In this document: positions 31,234 to 38,517 of the stretch, one piece after another
Position numbering within the stretch: position 1 is the stretch's first letter
Layout of the letters: each line of letters starts with the position of its first letter
Source of the DNA: Pseudomonas mosselii
GTDB lineage: Bacteria > Pseudomonadota > Gammaproteobacteria > Pseudomonadales > Pseudomonadaceae
Length of the DNA: 64,000 nt
Direction of reading: 5' to 3'
Assembly (NCBI RefSeq): GCF_019823065.1
Contig: NZ_CP081966.1
Coordinates: 5,611,501-5,675,500 of the forward strand
Made by a program: the position numbers and the translations under genes
The notes under the pieces: generated by a model
What the model was told of the DNA's origin: nothing
The model's input: the letters and a program-made list of their open reading frames with translations, nothing else
Database searches by the model: none

Positions 31234-32343
31234 TCAGGCGCAGTCTCGTGCCTGGCCAGCAACACGCCTTGCCTCCCTGGACGAGGGCGGCGCTTTGAGC
31301 GGTGCCATCTTCAGATCCTCCAGACGTAGGTCGAGCTCGCGCAGCGAGCGGTCGATGTGCCGTCCCATGAAGACCCGCCGACGGACCATGAAGTCCATGA
31401 GCGCGAAGATCAGCAGCCACTTGCGACGCCCAGCCTTGCCTTCGCGTACCAGCTTGGCGAACTCGGGCTTGTAGGGGTTGTAGCCAAGCAGCTTGAGGTC
31501 CGAATACATCAGTAGCCAATTCAGGGTGAAGTTGCTCAGCACCGGATTGGCATGCACTTTGTTTTGCACCAGCCCCAGTTCGATGACCGTGCTGGTGACG
31601 CGTGCCTGGTCATAGTCCCAGGCATGGAACGGCGCCAGGATGCGCGGCAGCTTGACACCCTCGCCATGGCGTTGCGGATTCCAGAACAGCGCTCGCTCGT
31701 GCTCCTTGAAAACGCCGTTGGCAAACAGTTCATGAGGCGTCCAATCCTGGGCGATACGCTCCGCCGGCATCTCGTAGAGCATGCGCTCGGGCTCCGGCTG
31801 GCCGGGTGAGTAGCCGGTGAAGATCAGCGGAATATCCTTCTCCACGGCAAATCGCAGCAGGTCCCCTTCGCGAATGTCCAGCCAGAAGTAGCAAACCGTG
31901 TGCACTGCCCCTTTGGGGCCCTGATTCATCAGCAGGTGGCGGATGAAACGCCGGTAGACGCTCTGGACCGGACGGTGCACATGATGGTCCACCCCAAGTG
32001 CCTTGACCGTCCGCCGGATGTTGTCCCAGGTCCTGGCCGGTATGTCGAAATCGCTGGTATACGCCAGCACCTTCAGGCCGTAGTCCACCACCAGCCTGTA
32101 AAGCAGGTAGCAACTGTCCTTGCCGCCACTGAAAGAGACAATGCAGTCGTACTTCCTGCCACTGCCCTTGGCGGCGCGCAAAGTTGCCTCAAGGTCCTGC
32201 TGGAAGCGCATGCGCTGCGCGTCCTGACGCAACCGCCCCCCCGCCTGCGAGATGCGGCACAGATTGCAGGTACCGTCCGAATCCAGCGCCACGCCTTCGA
32301 CGTCGTCGGTCAGCAGGCAGCTGACACATACTTTCTTGAACAT
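31234..32343 (-). CDS. PP-loop ATPase of the N-acetyl sugar amidotransferase/thiolation type
   Basis: A 369-residue protein with a zinc-ribbon N-terminus (C6-x2-C9 ... C26-x2-C29) and the PP-loop SGGKDS at 72-77, followed by 'LAYTSDFDIPARTWDNIRRTVKALGVDHHVH', typical of the WbpG/PseA group. PP-loop enzymes adenylate a carbonyl or amide and then deliver ammonia or sulfide to form an amide, amidine or thioamide. No glycan genes are present, so amidation or thiolation of a small molecule is more likely. Ribosome site AAGGAG is good. It is part of the same unit as the di-iron gene, 53 bp upstream. Confidence 0.83.
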   Translation of the reverse strand: MFKKVCVSCLLTDDVEGVALDSDGTCNLCRISQAGGRLRQDAQRMRFQQDLEATLRAAKGSGRKYDCIVSFSGGKDSCYLLYRLVVDYGLKVLAYTSDFDIPARTWDNIRRTVKALGVDHHVHRPVQSVYRRFIRHLLMNQGPKGAVHTVCYFWLDIREGDLLRFAVEKDIPLIFTGYSPGQPEPERMLYEMPAERIAQDWTPHELFANGVFKEHERALFWNPQRHGEGVKLPRILAPFHAWDYDQARVTSTVIELGLVQNKVHANPVLSNFTLNWLLMYSDLKLLGYNPYKPEFAKLVREGKAGRRKWLLIFALMDFMVRRRVFMGRHIDRSLRELDLRLEDLKMAPLKAPPSSREARRVAGQARDCA

Positions 32344-32396
32344 ACCGACCAGCTCCTTTCTATCCTTGTCGTGCTCCGATAACGGTCCGTGTCGGC

Positions 32397-33173
32397 TCAG
32401 GCGTCGGCTGCCACCTGGGCGTGTGGCAGGCGGGCGTATGCTTGCCGGGCCAGTTGCAGGGCCTCGCCAAGAAAATCGCCGTAAGCGGTCAGGGCCTGCT
32501 CACCGATGGCGACCAGATGCTGGGTGTACTCAGGCTTGGCTTCGATCAACTCGGCGACCACGCGGAAGTTGGTATCGGTATGGCCAAAGTCGAATCTCAC
32601 ATGTTCGGCCAAGAAAGAAATACTTTTCTGGCCCTCTTCACACAGTGCTGCCGCGCAGGCCTTCAACAGCGCTGGGCCGTATTGGGTGGTAATAAGTTCA
32701 ATCTCCACGTCGATGGCAAGTTCGGCCCATGGCGCATCTCCGGCTACCACGTCCTTGTGTAACTGGTGATAACGGCGCACCGAAGGCGTCAGATTGGAAA
32801 CCAGCAAGTCTTCGGTATTGATCGGCATTCCCGGATACTTCGCATTCCACAGACTCACTAACTTGTGGACATCCGCCGCTGCCCACTCGTGGTGACCGTC
32901 TTCTTCTTCGGTGTGCTCCTTGAAGAACTCGGCCAGTCGGCTAAGGCCCAGGGCCTCGCAACGCACGCCGGCCGTGGCCAGGTACTCCGGAATAGGCGTC
33001 GTCAGTGCCGCGCTCATGGCGCTCCAGTAGATCATGAAGAGGTTCACCAACGGCGCGTCCATCGGCGCCTTGAACAACGCCTGGACTTCTTCACGGGCGG
33101 CAAACTTCTCACGTGCCGCCGTGATGCGAATCTGGTACTCGTTCATCATGATCGGATCATTGCCAACATTCAT
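32397..33173 (-). CDS. Heme-oxygenase-like di-iron oxidase/oxygenase (HDO)
   Basis: A 258-residue all-helical protein of the CADD/UndA/BesC/SznF superfamily. The metal ligands are in place: an acidic/His helix 'FKEHTEEEDGHHEW' (residues 85-97), 'DVEIEL' (~155-160), and the family-defining H-x3-D-x2-H (H191, D195, H198). HDOs use O2 and two irons for N-oxygenation, oxidative C-C cleavage or amine release. A strong AAGGAG site precedes ATG 33173. It starts a second gene block after a 158-bp gap from the beta-barrel gene, which may hold an internal promoter; a hairpin (GGGAG...CTCCC, 33240-33262) also lies there. Confidence 0.83.
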   Translation of the reverse strand: MNVGNDPIMMNEYQIRITAAREKFAAREEVQALFKAPMDAPLVNLFMIYWSAMSAALTTPIPEYLATAGVRCEALGLSRLAEFFKEHTEEEDGHHEWAAADVHKLVSLWNAKYPGMPINTEDLLVSNLTPSVRRYHQLHKDVVAGDAPWAELAIDVEIELITTQYGPALLKACAAALCEEGQKSISFLAEHVRFDFGHTDTNFRVVAELIEAKPEYTQHLVAIGEQALTAYGDFLGEALQLARQAYARLPHAQVAADA

Positions 33174-33331
33174 TTTTCACGCTCCTTTGTAGGATGAATA
33201 AAACCTTTGAAGTCCATGTAACAGGCAATCGTGATCAAGGGGAGTACAGTTATTTCCTCCCGTTTCAACCGATCGCGTTTACTGCAAATGGCCCGCATGA
33301 ACATGCGCGCGCAACTACATTGCCCAGTCAA

Positions 33332-34663
33332 TCAGAAGTAATAGTGAACCCCTGCGTACAATTGATCGTTATCCCTGAACTGGCCGAAGATACCTTCGTC
33401 ATGTCCGGCAAAATGCATTCCGCCAGTGCGCAGTTCCCAGTCGTCGGTGACCCGCCAGCGCAATTGCAGGCGCCAGAAGCGGTCGGTCATGTTCATGAAC
33501 TCGCGCCCCTGGAACTCCAGCCACAGGTCCTCGCCCTTGAGCGGCACGTTCACCCGCCATGTCACGCTTGGCCGGTACTTGTCCGGCTGCATGTTGCCGT
33601 TGTGGTTACGGATGTAGTCGAAGGTGTACTGCAGGTTGATGTAGGTCCGCGAGGCAAAGGTGTAGTCCATGCCGGCCACTCCCCTGAGCGTGTCACGGCG
33701 CTCGACCAGCCCCGGCACAGCCATGTCGTAGCTGACATAGCCAGCATCGGTGACGTAAGCCAGTTCGCCACGCACACCAATCCCGTCACGCCCCGACTCG
33801 AACGCCATCGAGGTGGTGTGCTGGCGTGCGTGGTAGGGCTGCACGGTACCGAGTGCCCTGCCGCTGGCGTCAAATCCCTGGATGTCAGCTCGAAATGCCG
33901 CCATCTGCTCGAACTGGTAGGCATAGTTGAATGACAGGTCGTAGTTGTCGCGCCGCAGCACTCGCCGCGCGGCAAACACGCTGTCGCCCAGCGGGCCACC
34001 TTCAACCTTGGTCGAGCGCTCGCTCAAGCCCAGTCCGCGCACGTAGTTGTTCTCCACGAACAGGCTCCATTCCTCGCCTGGCTGGGCCAGAAGGTCCTGA
34101 CGGAACTGAGGCTGCCAAAGCACCTCGAAGAAATCGCCGCCATCAAGAAAGTAGCGACCGCTCACCGCTGTCACCGGCCACTTGCGCTCAAAGCGGGTAT
34201 GGATCAGGAAGCTGCGAAAATCCTGGGGGGTGAAGCTGTCGATCACACTGACTTCGTCCGCCACCCCCCACTGGATAACCTGCCGCCCAATGCGCCAGCT
34301 GGTTGTTTCGCCTTCCCATTCGACGAACCCCTCCCACAACCTGGCAGTGCTTTCGTTTTCATCGGGAGCCGAACGCATGCGTTTGTGCTCCAGCTCCAGG
34401 TCCGCCGAAACCACCGTGCGCAGGCCTTCACCCTGGTGATCCAGCTCGACCCGGCCCCGTCCTCGCAGGCCATTGTCCAGGCTCGATTTCAAGGCGCTCG
34501 AGCCCACCTCCCCACCGCTGCCCAGGCCAACCGCCGAGCGCAGGTCGAGAAAACCCGTCACCGTGTTCTGCCCACTCAGGGCCGCCAGCGGCTGAGCGCT
34601 CGCGTAAGACGCGCCAGCCAGCGACAAGACGGCTGCAAGTGTTCGAACAATTCCGGCCATCAC
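33332..34663 (-). CDS. Outer-membrane beta-barrel protein (DUF1302-like)
   Basis: A 443-residue secreted protein: a signal peptide (residues 1-24, ...GASYASA-QPL) is followed by alternating amphipathic strands and a C-terminal aromatic strand ending '...QLYAGVHYYF', the outer-membrane insertion signal. The segments 'IGRQVIQWGVADEVSVIDSFTPQDFR' and 'GRYFLDGGDFFEVLWQPQF' match the DUF1302-like barrels encoded beside MMPL transporters and LolA-like proteins. A role as the outer-membrane exit for the exported lipid-like product is inferred. Start overlaps the LolA-like stop (4 bp). Confidence 0.82.
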   Translation of the reverse strand: MMAGIVRTLAAVLSLAGASYASAQPLAALSGQNTVTGFLDLRSAVGLGSGGEVGSSALKSSLDNGLRGRGRVELDHQGEGLRTVVSADLELEHKRMRSAPDENESTARLWEGFVEWEGETTSWRIGRQVIQWGVADEVSVIDSFTPQDFRSFLIHTRFERKWPVTAVSGRYFLDGGDFFEVLWQPQFRQDLLAQPGEEWSLFVENNYVRGLGLSERSTKVEGGPLGDSVFAARRVLRRDNYDLSFNYAYQFEQMAAFRADIQGFDASGRALGTVQPYHARQHTTSMAFESGRDGIGVRGELAYVTDAGYVSYDMAVPGLVERRDTLRGVAGMDYTFASRTYINLQYTFDYIRNHNGNMQPDKYRPSVTWRVNVPLKGEDLWLEFQGREFMNMTDRFWRLQLRWRVTDDWELRTGGMHFAGHDEGIFGQFRDNDQLYAGVHYYF

Positions 34664-35499
34664 TCCACCATCCTGCTGGTTTCATCACTGACCAGACGTT
34701 GCACATCTGCAGGATCGGCAAAGTGCTCGATACCCTTCTCCATCTGCCGCACCGTCACCAGTGACGCAGGCAGTCCGGTATCGACTCGGACCCAACGCCG
34801 CTCCATCAACGTCTGATGCCCGTTGCGCAGGTCATTCACCTGCACGAAACGCTCGTACAGGGCAGAGCCGTATGCCTGCACGTCGGTGCGCCGGACCTGC
34901 TTGATCAACTGGCCGGCAGCATCGAAAAAGTCGATCCGACTGGGGAAGTAACTGCCGTCCGCACGGATGTAGTAGCGCCGCTTGGCATACGCCGAGTTCG
35001 ACGAGGGCTTGGCCTGGCAATCCACCACGTGCACCGCGAAACCTTCCTCGCTGGCCTGCTCCACATAACTGAATGTCCAATCCTCGAGGTTGATCTTCTG
35101 AAGGTCCTCGTAGATCAGATCGGACCCGACCCAGGTCTGGTGCTTGGAGGAAACTCGCCGAACCCGGCTGGCGGCCGGCAGGTACAGGTACTGCAAGTCT
35201 TCCGCGCCACGCACCTCCTCGTTGAAGGTGGCGATGTTGCGGATGCTGCGGGGATAAAAGAACTTCTGCAGGTCGAGGTCACCCTGCTCGCCTGCCAGGT
35301 GATACCAAAGCAATCCGCGTTGACGCTTGGTTCCGGCCTTGTCGGTCAGGGTGACCAACAACATCGAGACCGAATCCTTGCCGGTTGGGCGCTCCTCGGA
35401 ACGCTCGATGATATCCCTTGGTACCAGGTTGCCCGTCGGCATGCCGGCGAAAGCCAGCAGCGGACAGAGCACGCCGACGATCATCAGCAAACGCTTCAT
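34660..35499 (-). CDS. Outer-membrane lipoprotein-sorting (LolA-like) periplasmic protein
   Basis: A 279-residue exported protein starting at ATG 35499, where a clean signal peptide begins (MKRLLMIVGVLCPLLAFA-GMP). The mature part has the half-open beta-barrel pattern of the LolA-like family linked to RND transporters: 'WYHLAGEQGDLDLQKFFYPRSIRNIATF', 'DLQYLYLPAASRVRRVSSKHQ', 'VVDCQAKPSSNSAYAKRRYYI'. Proteins of this type carry hydrophobic cargo across the periplasm. It overlaps the genes on both sides by four bases, so the lyase, this protein and the barrel are translationally coupled. Confidence 0.85.
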   Translation of the reverse strand: MKRLLMIVGVLCPLLAFAGMPTGNLVPRDIIERSEERPTGKDSVSMLLVTLTDKAGTKRQRGLLWYHLAGEQGDLDLQKFFYPRSIRNIATFNEEVRGAEDLQYLYLPAASRVRRVSSKHQTWVGSDLIYEDLQKINLEDWTFSYVEQASEEGFAVHVVDCQAKPSSNSAYAKRRYYIRADGSYFPSRIDFFDAAGQLIKQVRRTDVQAYGSALYERFVQVNDLRNGHQTLMERRWVRVDTGLPASLVTVRQMEKGIEHFADPADVQRLVSDETSRMVE

Positions 35500-36749
35500 G
35501 GCTGCACGCTCCGGGCCTTGCGATAAGTGGCAAGCATGCCGCCGGCGAGGCCTGCGGGGCGGTGGACCTCTTCCAGGGCGATGTGCTGGTCGGCTTCGCG
35601 CAGTGCCTCTCGGATGCATATCGCAGCCGTTTCCAGGACACGCTCGTCCTTGCCGGGAACGCCAAGGGCGAAGCGCACCAGGGCATCGCCATGGCCGGCT
35701 GAGCCCCCTGGATTGAGCGCACCACGCACACCGTAGCCAACATACAAATGATTGAGGAAGGCGCGTGCATGCATAGGTGTCATCGGCGCGCCCCCCACCA
35801 GGAACACGCCATGGGCACCCACCCGTGACTCGCCGCCCAACTGCAACCGAGCATGGAAGCGGCGCACCTGGTCAATCCGCGAACGTACCTGCTTCACCAG
35901 TCCATTCGGCTCGTGCATCGCCGTCAGCAGACGGCGCTTGCCCAGCAGATCCAGGCCCGTGCCAAAGATCAGCGCCTGGTCGCGGCAACGCTCGAACAGG
36001 CTACGGTCACGTAGTGCGAGGAAACCACCGATTGTCGTGGGCATTTCCTTCGTAGCACTCAGCAACACACCGTCTACCAGTGCGCACAGGGCCTGAACGA
36101 TGCCCAGTTCGTCATGACCACGCCATTCACTGGCGTGCTCGCGGATCAGGCAGGCATTGCTGAAGACCCGCGTCGCGTCGAGCATCAGCGGGATGCCGTA
36201 GCGGCCAGCCACCGCCTTCACCGCGCGCAGGTTGTCCACTGACACAGGCGCACCGCCATTGGCGTTGGTGCAGGCTTCGACCAGCAGGAAAGGTATGCGG
36301 TGGCGGCCCACGCGCTTGATCGCCTGCTCCAATGCCACACAATCCAGGTCAGCGCGAAAATCACCGTTGGCATCTGTCGTCGATACCGTAACGTATGTGG
36401 CGCCCCTGAGCTGCAGGTGCGCCTGCAGCGTGGGGAATGGCGCACTGCCAAGCACGCACTCGCCTGACGTGATCAGTGCGTTGACCAGCAACGCCTCCGC
36501 CAGTCGCCCCTGGGCCACTGACAGCACCTGCGAAATACCGAACAAGGCCTGGAACGCAGCAGCCAGTCGCTCGTCCAGCTCACCGTCGCCGTCCTGCTGC
36601 ACGAGAGGAAAGCCCGTGCAGTCGCCGTGCATCAGGCTGTCGGTCTGGTAGTCATCCAGGACCAGCCGCGACGGGATCAGGTCGAGATTGAAACCATGTT
36701 GAGCCAGGACCCGGGCGCGGGCCTCGACGGTGTCAGCCAGCAACCTCAT
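35496..36749 (-). CDS. PLP-dependent beta-eliminating lyase (tryptophanase/tyrosine phenol-lyase-like)
   Basis: A 417-residue fold-type I PLP enzyme. The PLP Asp lies in LMLDATRVFSNA (191-194), preceded by 'ACTNANGGAPVSVDNLRAVKAVAGRYGIP', closely mirroring the tryptophanase layout, and the Schiff-base Lys is K234 in LLSATKEM, before 'TTIGGFLALRD'. These enzymes split amino acids (Trp, Tyr, Cys, Ser) into pyruvate, ammonia and the leaving group. In this context it could release sulfide or ammonia for the PP-loop enzyme, or act on the amino acid part of the product. It is slightly shorter than true tryptophanases (~470), so substrate prediction is unsafe. Confidence 0.85.
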   Translation of the reverse strand: MRLLADTVEARARVLAQHGFNLDLIPSRLVLDDYQTDSLMHGDCTGFPLVQQDGDGELDERLAAAFQALFGISQVLSVAQGRLAEALLVNALITSGECVLGSAPFPTLQAHLQLRGATYVTVSTTDANGDFRADLDCVALEQAIKRVGRHRIPFLLVEACTNANGGAPVSVDNLRAVKAVAGRYGIPLMLDATRVFSNACLIREHASEWRGHDELGIVQALCALVDGVLLSATKEMPTTIGGFLALRDRSLFERCRDQALIFGTGLDLLGKRRLLTAMHEPNGLVKQVRSRIDQVRRFHARLQLGGESRVGAHGVFLVGGAPMTPMHARAFLNHLYVGYGVRGALNPGGSAGHGDALVRFALGVPGKDERVLETAAICIREALREADQHIALEEVHRPAGLAGGMLATYRKARSVQP

Positions 36750-37552
36750 GCCAAGGCTCCCTCGGACACGTCGATGATCCGGTGGTTCATGCGATTGAGG
36801 TCGAAGAACATCACCTTTGGCAGTACGATCGGTTCACGGAAACCCGGCACCAGGTCATGCAGCAAGTGGTTCACGCACTCAGTGGCCAACAGCGATGTCG
36901 CGATCAGAGGCCCCACAGCCACCGTTGGCACCTTGCCAATCTCGAGGCTGCGGACAATCGCCTGCATGTGCTGGGGCACGAAGATTTCGTCGAAAATCCG
37001 CGGCAAGGTGCCCTGCTCCTTGGCCATCTTGAGTGTCTGCGTCCAATACTCCATTCCCAAGCCTTGCGGTGAGGAGCACAAGGCAAAGCAGCCGAAGCCC
37101 ATGATCGGTCCAACGACGCTGAACACCCCACGCTCGCGTGCCTGGCGGTGGATGGACTCACGCAACGAGTGGGGCACATTGGCATCCAGGCAGTCGACCA
37201 GGATGTCAGCGCCTGACAGAAACTCGTCCTGGTTGTGGTCGGTGATGCCTTCGACAAAGATCTCGACCTTGGCCCGGGGGTTGAGGTCGAGAATCAGCTC
37301 GCGATACACCAAGGCCTTGTTTCGGCCCAGCGAAGCGCCCGTCGCGGCCCATTGGCGGTTCATGTCGGGCGGATCGAAAGCGCCCGGATCAGCCAGCTTG
37401 AACGACTGTACGCCCATCCGGCACAGCGTGAGTGCCATGGCGCCCCCCACGCCGCCACAACCGGCGACCACCACCCGGCTGGACGCAAGCTTGTCGATGC
37501 CCGCCTCGGTCAACAGAGGTAGCGAGCGGTTCAGCATATCGTCGTTGCTCAT
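36746..37552 (-). CDS. ThiF/MoeB/HesA-type E1-like adenylyltransferase
   Basis: A 268-residue protein from ATG 37552 (AAGGAG site). The ATP site is complete: GCGGVGG at 31-37, the D-x7-8-N-x-x-R-Q segment ending N65-R66-Q67, and K79. The second half ('GADILVDCLDANVPHSLRESIHRQAR') holds the metal-binding Asp. The zinc CxxC pairs of MoeB/ThiF are absent. Such enzymes adenylate a C-terminal carboxylate (of a sulfur-carrier protein, peptide or small molecule) so that sulfur or nitrogen can be attached. No ThiS-like carrier is encoded here, so it may use a housekeeping carrier or a small-molecule acid. It is the first gene of the cluster and overlaps the lyase by four bases. Confidence 0.85.
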   Translation of the reverse strand: MSNDDMLNRSLPLLTEAGIDKLASSRVVVAGCGGVGGAMALTLCRMGVQSFKLADPGAFDPPDMNRQWAATGASLGRNKALVYRELILDLNPRAKVEIFVEGITDHNQDEFLSGADILVDCLDANVPHSLRESIHRQARERGVFSVVGPIMGFGCFALCSSPQGLGMEYWTQTLKMAKEQGTLPRIFDEIFVPQHMQAIVRSLEIGKVPTVAVGPLIATSLLATECVNHLLHDLVPGFREPIVLPKVMFFDLNRMNHRIIDVSEGALA

Positions 37553-38517
37553 CCTGAAACTCCTTTTCTCACGTGTGTGGATCCTTGCCTTGGCAATGCT
37601 GCCAGAGGCCGCCATGCCTCCTGCGAGGCGCAGGAAAGACACGTTGCCAATACTTCCTTCGGCAAAATGTCACTAACAATTTCAAGCCTGCCCTATAGCA
37701 CCGGCTAACTAATTAAACCGACGAGTAAATAAACAACGACAAATCTCAGGCACAACGAGACACCACGCCTTAATTGCGCAACACCGCCAATTAATAAAAC
37801 CCTCAGTACAATATTGGCACTTTTAAACCGTAAAGTTTAATTTGTCAGTCGCTTGCACGAACAAATTAAACTCGTAAGTTTAATTGTCAGACCACCGAGC
37901 GCAGCCAGGCAAAGCAACCTTGAAAGCAGAATCAAGAACCCGGCTCAAGCCAAAGCATAAAACATTTAAAATCAAAGAGTTGCGAGCATATAGCCAGACA
38001 GACTGACGCAGCAGCGCACAACAAAACCCGAGAATTGCGGCCGCCTGCATACCACGCACCAACCGTTTGAGCGTGGCCAATACGGACGCGTGCCGACAGA
38101 AGAAATAGTTATTAACTTAGAATATTCGCGGATACTAAACGTAGCGCCAAGACAATTCAAGCCACTCTTTAGCCATTATCGACAACCCTGTCCCGCGAGG
38201 CGACTATCGCACGCAGGAGATGCGCGAGATAAAGCTCAATCTATTATTCGGCACGGCTGCATTCAGCAGGCCCAGCGAAACATATATGGCAACGCCTGGG
38301 CAGCGCTGCTCGATATCAGGGGGGACAACGCTCGCACCCGGGCCATTCGGCATTGCAGTTGGCTACCAGCGATGCGGGGTGTCAGAGGTAAGCGTTGCAG
38401 CGCACTTGAGATCGAACGCCGTGCGGGCGGCGCTCGATCTGATAGACGTTGCAAGGGGGGCGGCGGACTCCAGCCACCCCGACGATCGGGCCAAGGCACT
38501 GGATAAAGCAGGCGCTC
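37553..38517. other. AT-rich intergenic region upstream of the minus-strand cluster
   Basis: Almost 1 kb without a convincing gene. The first ~350 bp (37560-37900) carry the cluster leader and promoters. From 37700 to 38200 the sequence is markedly AT-rich against the high-GC surroundings. Between about 38220 and 38500 there are short open frames without ribosome sites or recognisable products. The HasR-like gene ends at 38518 and has no obvious terminator here. Confidence 0.6.
37820..37890 (-). promoter_or_regulatory. Tandem promoters with TetR-type operators for the biosynthetic cluster
   Basis: On the minus strand two near-identical promoters follow each other. One has CTGACA (plus 37885-37890) and TAATTT (37863-37868) with 16-bp spacing; the other has CTGACA (37843-37848) and TAAAAG (37820-37825) with 17-bp spacing. 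Between each -35 and -10 is a dyad: AATTAAACT-CGTA-AGTTTAATT (37864-37885, perfect) and TTAAAC-CGTAAA-GTTTAA (37823-37840). The dyad centres are 43 bp apart, about four helical turns. A TetR dimer bound here would block polymerase at both. Confidence 0.65.
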
